NCBI GenBank assembly: GCA_024529925.1
Contig: JAFEUB010001535.1
Span: 680,988-744,987 of the forward strand
DNA: 64,000 bases
Direction: 5' to 3'
Source: Ophthalmolycus amberensis
Lineage: Eukaryota > Chordata > Actinopteri > Perciformes > Zoarcidae
The notes under the pieces were generated by a model. The model was not told where the DNA came from and searched no databases. It saw only the letters and a program-made list of their open reading frames with translations. How positions within the stretch are numbered: position 1 is the first letter of the stretch; every line of letters starts with the position of its first letter. The position numbers and the translations under genes were made by a program. Below are positions 41,671 to 53,868 of the stretch, one piece after another.

Positions 41671-42595
41671 ACAGAAAATATTCTGGTAGTTTGTGAAGGC
41701 ATTTCACCACTGAGGATGCATGTTAGTGCTTTGTAGGCATAACTGTGGGTGTGTGCATACGTCTGTCCCGCTTGGTAAGTGTGTGTCAGAATGTATGTCG
41801 CTGGCGTGTGTCTGGGGGTGTGTGTTGAAGGGAGGTCAATCCTCGGTCTGGGTAATTTGCCTCAGATGAAACCCGACTCCATTCCAGGAGACCAGCGCAA
41901 GCAAATGTTTCAAAGCTGCAGGAAATCTATTAGCACCTGGTGGGACTCCCCCCCGCCCCCCCCCCGTCCCCCTATTCTGTCCTCCCACTCCCTCCCTCCC
42001 TCGCTCTGCCATCTCACCTCTCCCTGCCCCACCCCAGTTAATAAAGCCACACAAGACCACCACACACCCGCTGTGCCGCTAAAGCCAGGGGATTAGTGAG
42101 CGTGCGTGTGTGCACGTGTGTCTGTCTGTGGCGTGTGGCGAGGTGTGTACTTACGCCTGTATGTGTGGACCTCATGTGTGTGCAGAAAGTACATGAAATG
42201 TATGTGGACCTGTCCTTATACACACGTGGAGCCAGTTAGCAGCGAATGAGGTGCCAGACAAGCTGCAGCAGCTGCCACACTAGAAACAACAGCTTATGAT
42301 CCAGACACAGTAGGCTGCAGTCACTGCTGAGCGCTGACTCTAGGTCAGATCACATGTACTGCTGTAATTGCTGAGATGATGTTAGTGTCCGGGTTTTGTT
42401 GCCTGTGGTCAGTTTGCCGTTTATTTTGTTCAAGCCCAAATGAGGACAAAATATGTCAACTCTCTTTTATGGCGTGGCCTAAACTGCCATTGCATAATAA
42501 CTGTACTTCACAGAACGCATCCTGGGGAGAATGTAGACTGAAGAAGTTCACACGATGTTCCAAGCTCGCCATGCCAAACAGATTATTTTTCTATT

Positions 42596-43500
42596 AAGAT
42601 AAGATAAGATAAGATCATCCTTTATTAGTCCCTCAGTGTGGAAATTACAGGATTACAGCAGCGTTGCTCACAAGTAAATAAAATAAAAGATAAAAATCAA
42701 GTAATATCAAGTAATATAATAAACTAAACCGTAGACAGTAAAACAGTAAAACAGTAATAAAATAAGACAGTAAGAAGAATATTAGATAAATATCCAGTAT
42801 ATACAGAATATACAAACGGATCAGATAAATACTTAAACGTATTGGATATTGCACGGATTAGCTATTGCACCAGGTGAATGAATTAAAGTGTTCAGAGTGT
42901 TCGTGTTCAAAGTGTTCAAGTGTTAGTGGTCTACCGAGAGCAGTTTGTTGTGCAGCCTGACAGCAGCGGGGAGAAAGGACTTGCGGTACCTCTCCCTCAG
43001 ACACCGGGGGTGAATCAGCCGGTGACTGAAGGAGCTGTGCAGAGCTGCCAGAGTGTCCTGCATGGGGTGGGAGGCGTGGCTCATCAGGGATGAGAGCTTC
43101 GCCATCATCCTCCTGTCTCCCACCACCTCCACAGTATCCAGTGGACACCCCAGCACGCTGCTGGCCTTCCTCACCAGTTTGTCCAGTCTCCTCCTGTCAG
43201 CTGCCGCGATGCTGCTGCTCCAGAAGACCACTCCATAGAAGATGGCTGATGCCACCACGGAGTCGAAGAAGGTCTTCAGGAGTGCTCCCTGCACCCCAAA
43301 AGACCTCAGTCTCCTCAGCAGAAAGAGTCTGCTCTGTCCTTTTTTATAAAGGGCGTGAGCGTGGTCAGTCCAGTCCAGTTTATTGTTCAAGTGAACACCC
43401 AGGTACTCAATGTCTAGTCCCTGGATGCTCACCGGTGTCGGAGGAGGGCGTTTACCCCGGCGGAAGTCCACCACCAGCTCCTTGGTCTTGCTGGAGTTGG
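42596..43500 (-). mobile_element. 5'-truncated LINE copy (C-terminal part of reverse-transcriptase ORF)
   Basis: Minus strand. A 183-codon open frame (42923-43474) reads VDFRRGKRPPPTPVSIQGLD, LGVHLNNKLDW, then LRRLRSFGVQGALLKTFFDS and FLPAAVRLHNKLL, the C-terminal region typical of a fish jockey/Rex-like LINE. The expected residues between GLDIE and YLGV appear deleted. The 3' tail is (ATCTT)n next to ggactaataaaggatg. Upstream parts are absent, so it is a dead, truncated copy. Confidence 0.8.
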
Positions 43501-43532
43501 AGGCGGTTGTGGAGGCGGTTGTGGAGGCGGTT
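43499..43532. repeat. 12-bp tandem repeat at LINE truncation point
   Basis: Nearly three copies of GGAGGCGGTTGT, exactly where similarity to the LINE ends. Confidence 0.7.
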
Positions 43533-43659
43533 CCGCTGGCACCATCCTAAAAAGTCCAGGTTTGCAGGCTTTGCATCAAAAGCTGTCTTGTGTGGTTAAA
43601 ATCGAACCACGCAAGGTGTGGTTACTTGGCATGCTGTTTTTATTGACTGGTGTCGAAAA

Positions 43660-43749
43660 GATAAGATAAGAAAAGCTTGTGTGGAGTGCCACGTAACCAC
43701 AACGTCCCTGGTTCGATTTCAACCGTGGGATCTTTGTTGCACATCGTGC

Positions 43750-43784
<35 letters not shown>

Positions 43785-43805
43785 CCTTTACAGTCTGCTA
43801 CAACA
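43660..43805 (+). mobile_element. tRNA-derived SINE-like fragment
   Basis: Contains gtaaccacaacgtccctggt followed by tcgatttc, a box-B-like tRNA promoter element (GGTTCGATTTC), then gatctttgttgcacatc and a CT-rich tail (43752-43783). This arrangement fits a tRNA-derived SINE. The box A part is unclear. Confidence 0.5.
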
Positions 43806-43823
43806 CTCTTCATTTGTCCAGTA

Positions 43824-46800
43824 AGGCAAGGCAAGGCAAGGCAAGTTTATTTGTATAGCACATTTCAACAACAAGGTAATTCAAAGTGCTTCACATGAAA
43901 CCATTAAAAGCATAAAGGCAAAAGTAAAGGAGATTTAAAACATACATTGAAACAATAATCGATGTCTCCCTGAGACATTACGTTGCACGCAATCAACCAT
44001 ACACTGCCGCAATTCTGCAATTACTCGCACACAAACCACGTCTGTAAAAGATCTCTGCCGATCTGCGTTTTATATTGTACGCCTTGCACGAACTCGGTCC
44101 CGGAGGAAATGGCGATATATTGTGCACTTTCTAAATTTGAATCGATGTCTCCCTGAGACATTACGCTGCACGCAATCAACCATACACTGCCGCAATTCTG
44201 CAATTACTCGCACACAAACCACGTCTGGAAAAGATCTCTGCCGATCTGCGTTTTATAGTGTACGCCTTGCACGAACTCGGTCCCGGAGGAAATGGCGATA
44301 TATTGTGCAGTCCTTTCAAAACCATTAAAAGCATCAAAACATAAGGCAAAAGAAAAGGAGATTTAACAGCAATTAAGAACAGTGTAGGAAATAAAATACA
44401 GTAGTAAAATGCATAAATGCAGGAAATTGATTAATATATTAATTGAATGTGGTTCAATTAAAGGCAGCAGCAAACAGAAAAGTCTTCAATCTTGATTTAA
44501 ATGAGCTGAGGGTCTCAGCAGACCTGCAGCTTTCTGGGACTTTGTTCCAGATATGTGGAGCAGAAAAACTGAACGCTGCTTCTCCATGTTTAGTTCTGAC
44601 TCTGGGAACAGAAAGTAGACCGGTCCCAGACGACCTAAGGGGTCGGGATGGTTCATAAGGTAGTAGCAGATCGGAGATGTATTTTGGTCCCAAACCATTC
44701 AGTGCTTTGTAAACCAACAGCAGGATTTTAAAGTCAATTCTTTGTTGGACAGGAAGCCAGTGCAAAGACATCAGAACTGGGGTGATATGATCCACCCTCC
44801 TGGTCTTAGTGAGGACTCGAGCTGCAGCGTTCTGAATCAGCTGCAGCTTTCTGACGGATTTTTTACAGAGACCTGTAAACACACCGTTACAGTAGTCCAG
44901 TCTGCTGAAGATAAATGCATGGACAAGTTTTTCCAAATCCTGTTGAGTCCTCTAATCCTTGATATATTCTTCAGGTGATAGTAGGCTGATTTTGTAATTG
45001 TCTTGATATGGCTGTTCAGGTTGAGGTCTGAATCCATAACTACACCTAGATTTCTGGCTTGGTTTGTGGGTTTTAACATCAGTGACTGAAGCTGAGCGGT
45101 GATTTTCAATTGTTCGTCCTTGGTACCAAAAACAATTACTTCTGTTTTATCTTTGTTTAATTGAAGAAAATTCTGGCACATCCAGTTGTTGATTTGTTCA
45201 ATGCAGTTACCCAGCCCTTGTATGGGATTATAGTCCCCTGGTGACATAGTTATGTAGATTTGTGTGTCGTCTGCATAATTATGATAACACACTTTGTTGT
45301 TTTCCATAATCTGAGCTAGTGGAAGCATGTAGATGTTGAACAGAAGAGGCCCCAGTATTGAACCTTGGGGAACACCACATGTCATTTTAGTCAGCTCTGA
45401 TGTGTAATCAGCTACAGACACAAAGTATTCTCGGCCCTTCAAGTAGGATTCAAACCAGTTAAGTGCTGTGCCAGAGAGTCCCACCCAGATTTTTAGTCTT
45501 TCTAGGAGTATGGCATGGTCAACCGTGTCGAATGCAGCACTGAGATCTAGTAACACTAAGACTGAACTTCTGCCATTGTCTATGTTTAAGTGGATGTCGT
45601 TGAAAACCTTAACAAGAGCAGTTTCAGTGCTGTGGTGCTGTCGAAAGCCTGACTGGAAAACATCAAAGCAGTTATTTACGGCCAAGAAGTCGGTCAGCTG
45701 TTGGAAAACCGCTTTTTCAATTATTTTACTTAAAAATGGGAGGTTTGATATTGGCCTATCATTTTTCATCGTTGCAGGAGTATAAACTAGCTTTCTTTAG
45801 GAGTGGTTTAATAACTGCAGTTTTTAGGGCTTGTGGGAAGACACCTGACAGAAGGGATGTGTTTACAATTTGTAAAAGATCAGTGGTCATGCAGTTTGAA
45901 ATATTTTTGAAAAAGTGTGTTGGTAGAATATCCAAGCAGCAGGAGGATGACTTCAGATGTTGTATGATGTCTTCTAGGCTTCTACGGTCGATTGAATGAA
46001 ATTGTGTCATGATATTGGAATGGATGTTAGATCGGGACAACACATATCCTGTGGTTGATGTGGAGGCACTGACTGCTTGTCTAATTTTCTGAATTTTGTC
46101 AGTAAAAAAGGTGGCAAATTGATTGCATGCCCAGGTGGATTGGAGTTCAGCAGCTACCGACACTGGAGGGTTTGTTAGCCTGTCGACGGTAGCAAATAAG
46201 GCGCGTGTATTGTTCTTGTTTTTGGTTATGATGTCAGAGAAGAATGACTGCCTTGCATTTCTAAGTTCCAAATTATAATTGCGAAGTCTCTCTTTATAGA
46301 TGTCACAGTGAACCTGGAGATTAGTTTTTCGCCACCTGCGCTCAGCTTTCCGACACTCTCGTTTCTCTATTTTGACCAGCGTAGCATTTCTCCAAGGAGA
46401 TCTTTGCTTACCCGAGACAACCTTCACTTTAGTGGGTGCAATGGCATCAATAATATTTTTAACTTTAAAATTGAAGCCATCTACAAGCTCATTGACTGAG
46501 AGACAAGAGAGGGCTGGTGTGGAGGAGAACTTCTGAATAAATAGTTCACTGGTGTTTTCTGAGATGTAACGCTTTGTCACAACCTTGGTTTGGACATTTG
46601 TGTGCAAGGAGATTGCACTCTCAAAGAAAACACAGAAATGATCAGAGAGTGCAACATCAGTCACAGCAACCTTGGAAATGTTTACACCTTTGGTGATGAT
46701 TAGGTCCAGAGTGTGCCCCCTTTTGTGGGTGGGTCCTGTCACATGCTGAGTCAGATCATAGTTATCAAGGACACCATATAGTTCTATAGACTCTCTGTCC

Positions 46801-47480
46801 TGGGGATTATCAACATGGATATTAAAGTCACCAACAACAACAACACAGTCAAAATCAATACAGATTACAGAGTAAAGGAAAATATCTCGTTGATTGTGTC
46901 GTGATGGAATGGAAAGCTTGACAGGTGTAGCAACAGTTACTGAGGGGGGTTGGGCTGAGCAAACGGCCTGTTCAATCAGGCAATAGGAAAGGTCCATGCT
47001 GATGGATCAGTGACTTCCAGCCATGCAAATAAGCTATTTATGCTTGACATATGACAATGAATGATTCCAAATTTGCGAACCAGCTTTGTAATTTGAGGAC
47101 TTAATGAGCAACATGTAACATTAGCACATCTGTGATTTCATTATTTTGTTGAATACTGATGGCTACAAGTCTCTTGTGAAAAGGATGGCTTTGTACTATC
47201 AGGAACAGATAACTGACTGAGGGAAAGGGATGTTTTTTGTTGGATGACTCTCAGAGGAACCATGATTATGTTGTTGTGGCTTCGAGGTATATTACCTTGG
47301 GACAGAGTTTGGCACAGAGTTCGTACATAGTTTTTAATCTGCGTGTTTTGATGGGTGATCTGAGGACAAGGAGCACAGATGATACAACTCTGGCCTGAAA
47401 TGCAATCTGTGACATTGTCACAAGAATCCCCTCTTTCCAATATGTTGGACCACCTATACAAAAAAAGAAAGCTGATCACC
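43824..47480 (-). mobile_element. L2/CR1-type LINE, long but dead copy
   Basis: Minus strand. It has the C-terminal end of an endonuclease domain (VGDFNIHVDNPQD, HTLDLIITKG, ALSDHFCVFF; 45759-46997), then reverse transcriptase (RPISNLPFLSKIIEKAVFQQ, LSAAFDTVDHA, CGVPQGSILGPLLF, YADDTQIY; 44837-45769), then a C-terminal part (SRLDYCNGV, LQLIQNAAARVL; 44454-44936). Frameshifts near 45765 and near 44945 break the frame. The endonuclease N-terminus is degraded or missing. The 3' end is gccttgcc repeats at 43824 (aaggc units on +). The right (5') boundary is uncertain and may lie as far left as 47000. Confidence 0.8.
43957..44309. repeat. 183-bp tandem duplication inserted in LINE 3' UTR
   Basis: Two near-identical 170-bp units (43957-44126 and 44140-44309, period 183, a few mismatches). 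They start aatcgatgtctccctgagac and end ggcgatatattgtgca. Related LINE tail sequence (ccattaaaagcat, ggagattta) occurs on both sides. I do not recognise the unit. Confidence 0.85.
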
Positions 47481-49088
47481 CACCACAAAATCAATACCAG
47501 ACAAAAGTCAAATAGCCAAAATCCCGAATTAGAACATTGGTTTACTTAAGCTTAAAAAGTAATTTAAGAAATACTAAGTCTACATCTTCCTCTACCTGCT
47601 GTGAAAAATCAGATTATTTAAGTCAACTGTGTCTGTGGAGCGTTTGGGCGGTCGCGAGCGCACTCAACTGCTGGCTAGCTAGCTCGTGTGCAGGGTCCGA
47701 CCTAATTGGATTTATGTGCGGGAATGTTTTCCAAAGCCGCACTTGTGAAATACCTCCACATCTGCTGACCATTAGCAGTGGACATAACACACAACAGAGA
47801 GAGGAAAGCCCCCAACGCCTTGATTCATTGGACTGCAGCTCTGCTTTTATTGCAGCGGCTCGCTGTAGCGTTTCAGCACAGCAAGCGATGCCTTATCTCT
47901 CTCTGTCTTTTTCCTCCCCTGTTCTCAATTTCATTCGTTTTTACTCCGGTCATTCAATCCTTCAATATACTCACAATCTCTTTCTCTGACCTCTGATTCT
48001 CTGTCACATTTTTCAGTCTTGCCGCAGCAGTTGTTCATAGTTTCTCTTTTCCTTGAATACCTTTTTCTTCTTTAACTTAAACTCCATCCAACAGGTCTAA
48101 CTTCCCACCCCAACTTCCCCACTCTTTGTGCTCCTGTGCCCAGTTGTCCGGCAGTCATTCATCTATGTCAATACAACTTCCATCTCTAGACCTTTTTCCT
48201 TGTCACTCCCCAAGGCAAGGACGTCCTCCTGTTTCATCCCTCGGCTGGCACGGGGAGAGACTAGCAAGGGGGTCTGACAACCTTCTGACCCCTCATCTGT
48301 CATCTGCAAAGGAAAAAGCACCCTCCTAATTGGGGGGTGGGGGGGCGTCGAGAGTTTGGGGGGCTGGTATGGAGGTTGTTATTCTAGTGTCGGGGGGTTC
48401 AGAGGTGAAAAGGGGGAGATCACACCGGTGATTAGCCTCCTTCATCTGCAGGAATGGAGGGAAGCGTGGACAGGGAGTGTTTGTTGGGCAGCTGGGGTGT
48501 AAAGTAATTAGAGAGATTGGGGTAAAATCATTCACGTGGGATGGCCAGCATTGTTAGAGATATTGGCCCAGGTCAAGGCTTGGACACCTGGACCCTGATA
48601 AGGTAAAATCAAGAATTGCCCAAAAAAGAAGAGAACTCAAATTTTGAACGCTACGAGTTCATCTTAGAATTACACATGTTGGCATACATGTTCTGACCTT
48701 GGGAGCTGACAAACCTCCCAGCTCTCCCCTATGATGAACACTACTCATATCTCTGGGTCTCCCTCCTCCGCCTCCTCACTTCCCCTGTCCACACCTCTTT
48801 ATGTAGCTCAGCAGGCCATGAAATAGGCGTGTGTTTACGTGGGCATCTATCTGTAAAGCACAGAATCTGTGTCTGTGTGTCCTTTGCATATCTCGAGAAC
48901 CTTTCATCCGATCTACTTTACTCTTGGCGAGCGTTTTGCTTGAGACCATATGAGGTGCACCGTCGAGGTTGGTGCAGTTTGGGCATGCTACTTGTTCAAT
49001 ACCAATGGGTCTTCAGGGCTCCGTGGAATGAGTGGAGCATGTCGTCCGCAGCGGACCTTTAAATGTCCAAAATGGACACACTTTCCAA

Positions 49089-49562
49089 ACATAGACTGTA
49101 TGTAAGAAGCGGAGGTAGTCAACAGGACGTCACTCATTGTCTTTTGGACTAAACCTTGAGTTCGGCATTTCGGCTGCCTCCATCTTGTTTTTTTTTTAAC
49201 GTTACAATTAACATTCATGAACTGAGTTCTGCGACAAACACGTGCACAACTCCCAGACCAAACAATGCCGTGGTAGCGACCTGTCAATCACAAAGTGACA
49301 ACGCTCAAGTGCTCAATTGTCTGTTTTACTCTAAACGGGACCATCATTTACGAAATGAACATCATGCTGGATTGAAAACTATAAATTCGCTAGTGAGACC
49401 ATGAAGTCATGTTTGAAATGTTTGTATAACTTTAGTGGAAAGCAGGGTAATTATCTTATAGACTTCTGTACAATTTGACTTATTTTTGCAACCAAAAGAG
49501 TCGCCCCCTGCTGGCCATTAGAAAGAATACGTTTAAGACACTTCTGCATCTGCGTCTTAAGC
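49089..49562. mobile_element. dispersed fish repeat (atagactgta ... gtcgccccctgctgg class)
   Basis: Landmarks in order: catagactgtatgtaag, gacctgtcaatcacaaagtg, ttttactctaaacgggacca, aaatgaacatcatgctggat, agacttctgtacaatttgac and gtcgccccctgctggccatt. Together they form a common fish repeat, here nearly full length. Confidence 0.6.
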
Positions 49563-50665
49563 TAGTGAAATAAAGTTGCTCATGAGTCTTGTATATCTAT
49601 ATCTCTATATATATCTATACTATACTTTCCATGCTCTCAGTCATTCTGCGGAATTATTAATAATATGTTTGGAATCCTCGGGAATAGGCCCGGGGCTTTG
49701 AATGAAAAAATGAATCATGGAAGTTAATATTCCCATTGCTTTGTTCAGTTATGAAAGAGCACTCCCACTTCCAACATCTTCTCCCTCGATGCATAATCAG
49801 CTGTCAAGCCATAACTTATTTACCCGATGCTTGTGAGGCACAAGGGGGCTAGCTGTAGTTCAAAGGGTACAAACATTTGCTCCAAGACAGATTTTCTGAG
49901 CGTCTGGATTCCTTCTTTGCACTGACACTGATTGACGTTGCGGGTGTGACGTGTGATGTGTGTAGGGTGCGCTGTGCACCTCCGTGCCTGCTGCCAAGGC
50001 CTAGAACCGCTGAGCACACACACACACACACACACACACCTCTACACCTGCTGGTACGTTCCTGCGCACACACACACACACAGACCAAAGGGAGAGAAAG
50101 TGACCAAAGAAAAATTAAATGAGCTGCACGCGTCTTAATGAGGGAGGGCCGGGCATCTGGCATTTACCTCAAACCATTTCTTCCCCCTGCTGCTCTCTCT
50201 GGAGGGCTTTAAGTCCGCCGCCCGTTAACGGCTGAAGTGTGGATTTCCTGTCAAATAAGGGTTAGGGCCCAACAAAAGTCCTGTACGCTGGTACCTAAAT
50301 GGGATTACTTCCAGCTGCCTCACCTAAACACACAGACACACACACTCTCTCACACACACACACACACACACATCATGTCTTATAATGTCCCTTTGGGGAT
50401 TCGAACTGTGTCTGTGGTGCTCAATTCTGCCTTTATAGTGACCTTATTATACCTGTAATAATGCCGATGGTGTTTTGAAACCCCAATAATCAATGTAATA
50501 TTCCTGTAATAAAGATATAAGACATAATGAAGTTGCATGCTGTATTGTGCTCTGTCCAGTAGTATCCTCACATAATATAAACACAATAGTTCTTTATGGG
50601 GGCAGAGCAAGGTCAGTCTTAAATGTGGCACTAGATTAAGCCATGAATAGACTCTTTAACTGTGT

Positions 50666-50687
50666 CCCCCCCCCCCCCCCCCCCCCC
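50666..50687. repeat. poly(C) run, 22 bp
   Basis: The longest C/G homopolymer in the window. Confidence 0.98.
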
Positions 50688-51764
50688 ACCTCTTTCTCTT
50701 GAGGGAATTGTTTGAACGGCGGGACAAATATTTTCTCAGTCCCCGATAGATATATTTCTTCTCTGTCATGATGTGACCCTCGTGAGGACAGCTGACCCTG
50801 TGATGCGGTCTCGTGATGTGGCATCATGGCTTTACTACGTTGGGTAGGGTGCGATTCACTCTCCAGATTGTCACTTTGGTGAGCACATTGATCACAGCAA
50901 GTGACAGCTTAAACCTGTTACCACTTGTCAGTTGTGACACACATTGAGAATATTCAAATTTTGTCCTGGCATGCGTACAGCATTAAAGTCAACAGGTTTG
51001 ATTGTTTGTTCAATGTGAACAGGATTTAGTGCAGTGTCAGTGTATTCCTAAGGACACTTCAGTAGAGCCTTTTGTATGCTTTTAAACAGGTTTTTTTGTT
51101 GGAATTTCTGCTTTGTTTTGAAAGAGAGAGAAACATGCAGGACATGAGGATGACATGCAGCAAAGGGCCCTCAGGCCACCACGGCATGGACTCTATCAAG
51201 GGAGCTACCAGGGCACCCTGTTTGCATCATGCTTGTGCACTTTCTCTGGTACAGTGTTAAGACATTTTGCAACTGGCTAATCCTTGGGGGACGCAATCAC
51301 TGCTTTGTGCAGTGTTCTTTTGGTGCACCATGTAAAGAGTCCCATCTGCCTTTCCAGTTGAGCCAAAGTGACGTAAGTGAGGAGAGACAGGTCTTGTGAA
51401 AAAGATCCTGTTTGATGACCACCAACCCCGACGCGAGGTTCATCAAATATTTGCATGGCCACCACTTCTTCCCATCAGTTCATTATTATTTGTGCTGTAT
51501 CCAGTTTAGCAACCTACTGTTAAAGGGTGAATGTGTGAAAGAGATTATTAGTTGTAATTAATTACCTCATTAATTAAATCATCTAATGCTTCATAGAAAG
51601 GTTGAAAACCATTAAATTAAACAACTTTTGGGTTGCCATGTTGTGAAAAATGGCTAGGGAGTCATTAAAAGTGAAGTCATTGATACAGTCATGAGTAAAG
51701 GCTTTCTAATAAGCAATCAAACATGCGGTTTTAAATGGCAGGTCATTAACTTAATGGTTAATTT

Positions 51765-52390
51765 TTATTTATTTTTATTTATTTATTTTTCAGGGACAAT
51801 GCACACTAATTAACAGTTACACTGTAAGTGAGCCAGAGTTAGCCAGAGAGGCTAATTTCCATCTGCTGTCCCCGGCCAGATGTTTCAAGGCAGCCTAAAA
51901 TAACAAAATCTAAAATTGAAATGGAGTTCAAATTCATAGAGAAACAGACAGCAACATATAGACAAAACCGAAACACGGCAAAAGAAAAGTGTACGACATT
52001 AAAGCAGAGCAGACATAACAGGTTTCAGCATGCGTCACGCAGAACAGACCCACCTACAGGACAAGCACATAACACTGAAGCACTTAACATACACATCAGA
52101 AAAATGGAAAATAGCAACACTGATCAAGACAAATGCACATATAGGCAAAACAAGCAGGCAGGACAGACAGCACATCAATGCTGGCACACCTGATTGGCAA
52201 CAAGCCATTTCTTTAAGTGATGCTTGAATGTTTGGTACGTGTTTTGTGTGCGTGTGTGTGGTGGCACAGCATTCCACGAGTGAGCTGCCTTCACAGAGAA
52301 TGTAGATTTACTGAACGAGCTTGACCTATGTGGAATGACACAATCACCTCTTGAAGCAGATCTAGTGAGTCTGCTATTAAGCCTGCTAAT
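51765..52390 (-). mobile_element. 3' part of a fish LINE, antisense
   Basis: Starts with ttttatttattt units and cagggacaatgcacactaat, then gccagagttagccagagagg and aatttccatctgctgtcccc, and further on gctgccttcacagagaatgt, gacctatgtggaatgacaca and atcacctcttgaagcagatc. These are known landmarks of a common fish LINE end. No intact frame remains. Confidence 0.6.
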
Positions 52391-53601
52391 GACAGGCTTA
52401 ATGATTAATGACAGGTTTCACAAGTGCAAATAAGCCGACACCAAAAGTTGGTAGGTCACAACAAGCTGTCAAGTATTTAATTATAAATGTTAACCAGATA
52501 GATCATCAGAGTGGTCAAATTAAAAGCTGAAAAGATGACTCAAGAGGATAAACACCAGTCAACCAAAACCTGGCAACCTATAATTAGTTCTTATTCCTTC
52601 TCATAAGCCATTATTTGCAACTCATAAACATTGTATAAAGCACGCCTTACTAGAAAGTGGTACCATGTGTGTCTGTCGCTACACCATGGTGAAGTTGAAA
52701 TGCCTGACATATACTACAATGAAGTCCTCTTCAGTCCAGTCTATTTAGACAAAAAAACAGTGTGACTTATTACTTTCAAAATAAAAGCAAAATCACTTCA
52801 TTATTTTAGATAATTTTAAAGCTGCACACATTCAGGGGGGTTGTACAGAACAACCAAACCATTATTCTATCGCTGTTGGCTTAGTCTGGCTGATTTGTTT
52901 GATGAATGAAATCTCACTTAATCCTGCATGCTTTTAGAAGTATGCTAAAAATGCTTTTGATAACTGGTAGAATTTTAAATAAAACCAATTTGTGTTTTCG
53001 TTTACTACAGATTATCTCTCAGTACCGTCAAATAATAAGGCTGGCGCTCCTAATAAGATGTAAAAATGGGTCAAAAATAGATTGACTCTAGTTTCTAGTA
53101 AAAAGTCAGATGGGAACTATTTTCAGATGTGGATTAATACACCCTCAGTGCCCCAGTAAGTATTTATGGCAACTGATTCTGAATGTATGTGGGCTGGACT
53201 TAAAGTAAGTTAAATAACTAAATTGGCTATCTTGGGCTGCACAGACAATATTTATTGTTTTTTTGGAGTTTTTCGACACTATATGAAAAATTTGAAACAC
53301 CATCAAAACTTTGACATCCAGATCTTTTGGCTTGTGTTCCGATTTTACTTTGAAAATAACAACCGGAAGTTGTACAATTTATTCCGCAGGATTTGACACT
53401 GGTGTGGAGAGACGCTGATAGAGAGGAGCACAAACCCAAGTATAAGGGGGTTGAACCGAGGACGTGCGGTTTCTTGGAAAAGTGGCAACTGCGTGAGGAA
53501 GGCAAGTCTCGTGCTGGTCCTCAGCCTCTCTGGACTTTATTCAGCCACCGAGTCTGTCGCGCAACAAATCCGGATTCTAACCTGCTTTCAACTTCCTAAC
53601 C

Positions 53602-53665
53602 ATGAGGACAAACGTATGGATGTACCAAGCTGTGGTGTGTGTTGTGGTCACTATGTTAAATACAG
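53602..53665 (+). CDS. hgf: hgf exon 1, coding part: signal peptide
   Basis: ATG in good context (aacc before it), then MRTNVWMYQAVVCVVVTMLN and donor gtaaga. The hydrophobic core AVVCVVVTML is a typical signal peptide. The transcription start is not visible. The 5' UTR probably occupies part of about 53390-53601. The splice leaves one base (G) for the next codon. Confidence 0.85.
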
Positions 53666-53823
53666 GTAAGACATGAAGAGCTGTGCCTGTGAGATGTGGA
53701 GTTATTGCATGGGCAATGTCTGCTTGTAGTTCATTTTGATCTCAAATATCAAAATATAATTTGATTCCTTATTTTCTGCACTTTGTACATGCATCAAAAT
53801 GAGAAACACACATCAGAAAATGT

Positions 53824-53868
<45 letters not shown>

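Larger units (their letters stand above)
36501..42595. other. intergenic DNA between cacna2d1 and hgf
   Basis: No gene is recognised. It holds dispersed repeats (38695, 39846, 40024, 41247), a G18 run (38465-38482), a C17 run joined to a CA repeat (41136-41176) and C-rich sequence near 41948-41972. Confidence 0.65.
47481..53390. other. intergenic DNA upstream of hgf
   Basis: No gene is recognised. It has a fish repeat (49089-49562), CA repeats (50013-50038 and 50350-50371), a C22 run (50666-50687) and a LINE tail (51765-52390). The part nearest to hgf (52400-53390) is A/T-rich with nothing clear, including no convincing TATA box. Confidence 0.6.

Noticed and set aside
43090..43599. 169-codon + strand open frame
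   Set aside because: It is antisense to the LINE reverse-transcriptase fragment on the minus strand.
47141..47494. 117-codon minus-strand open frame upstream of the LINE endonuclease part
   Set aside because: No recognisable domain. It may be the decayed 5' part of the LINE, but I could not support a separate gene.
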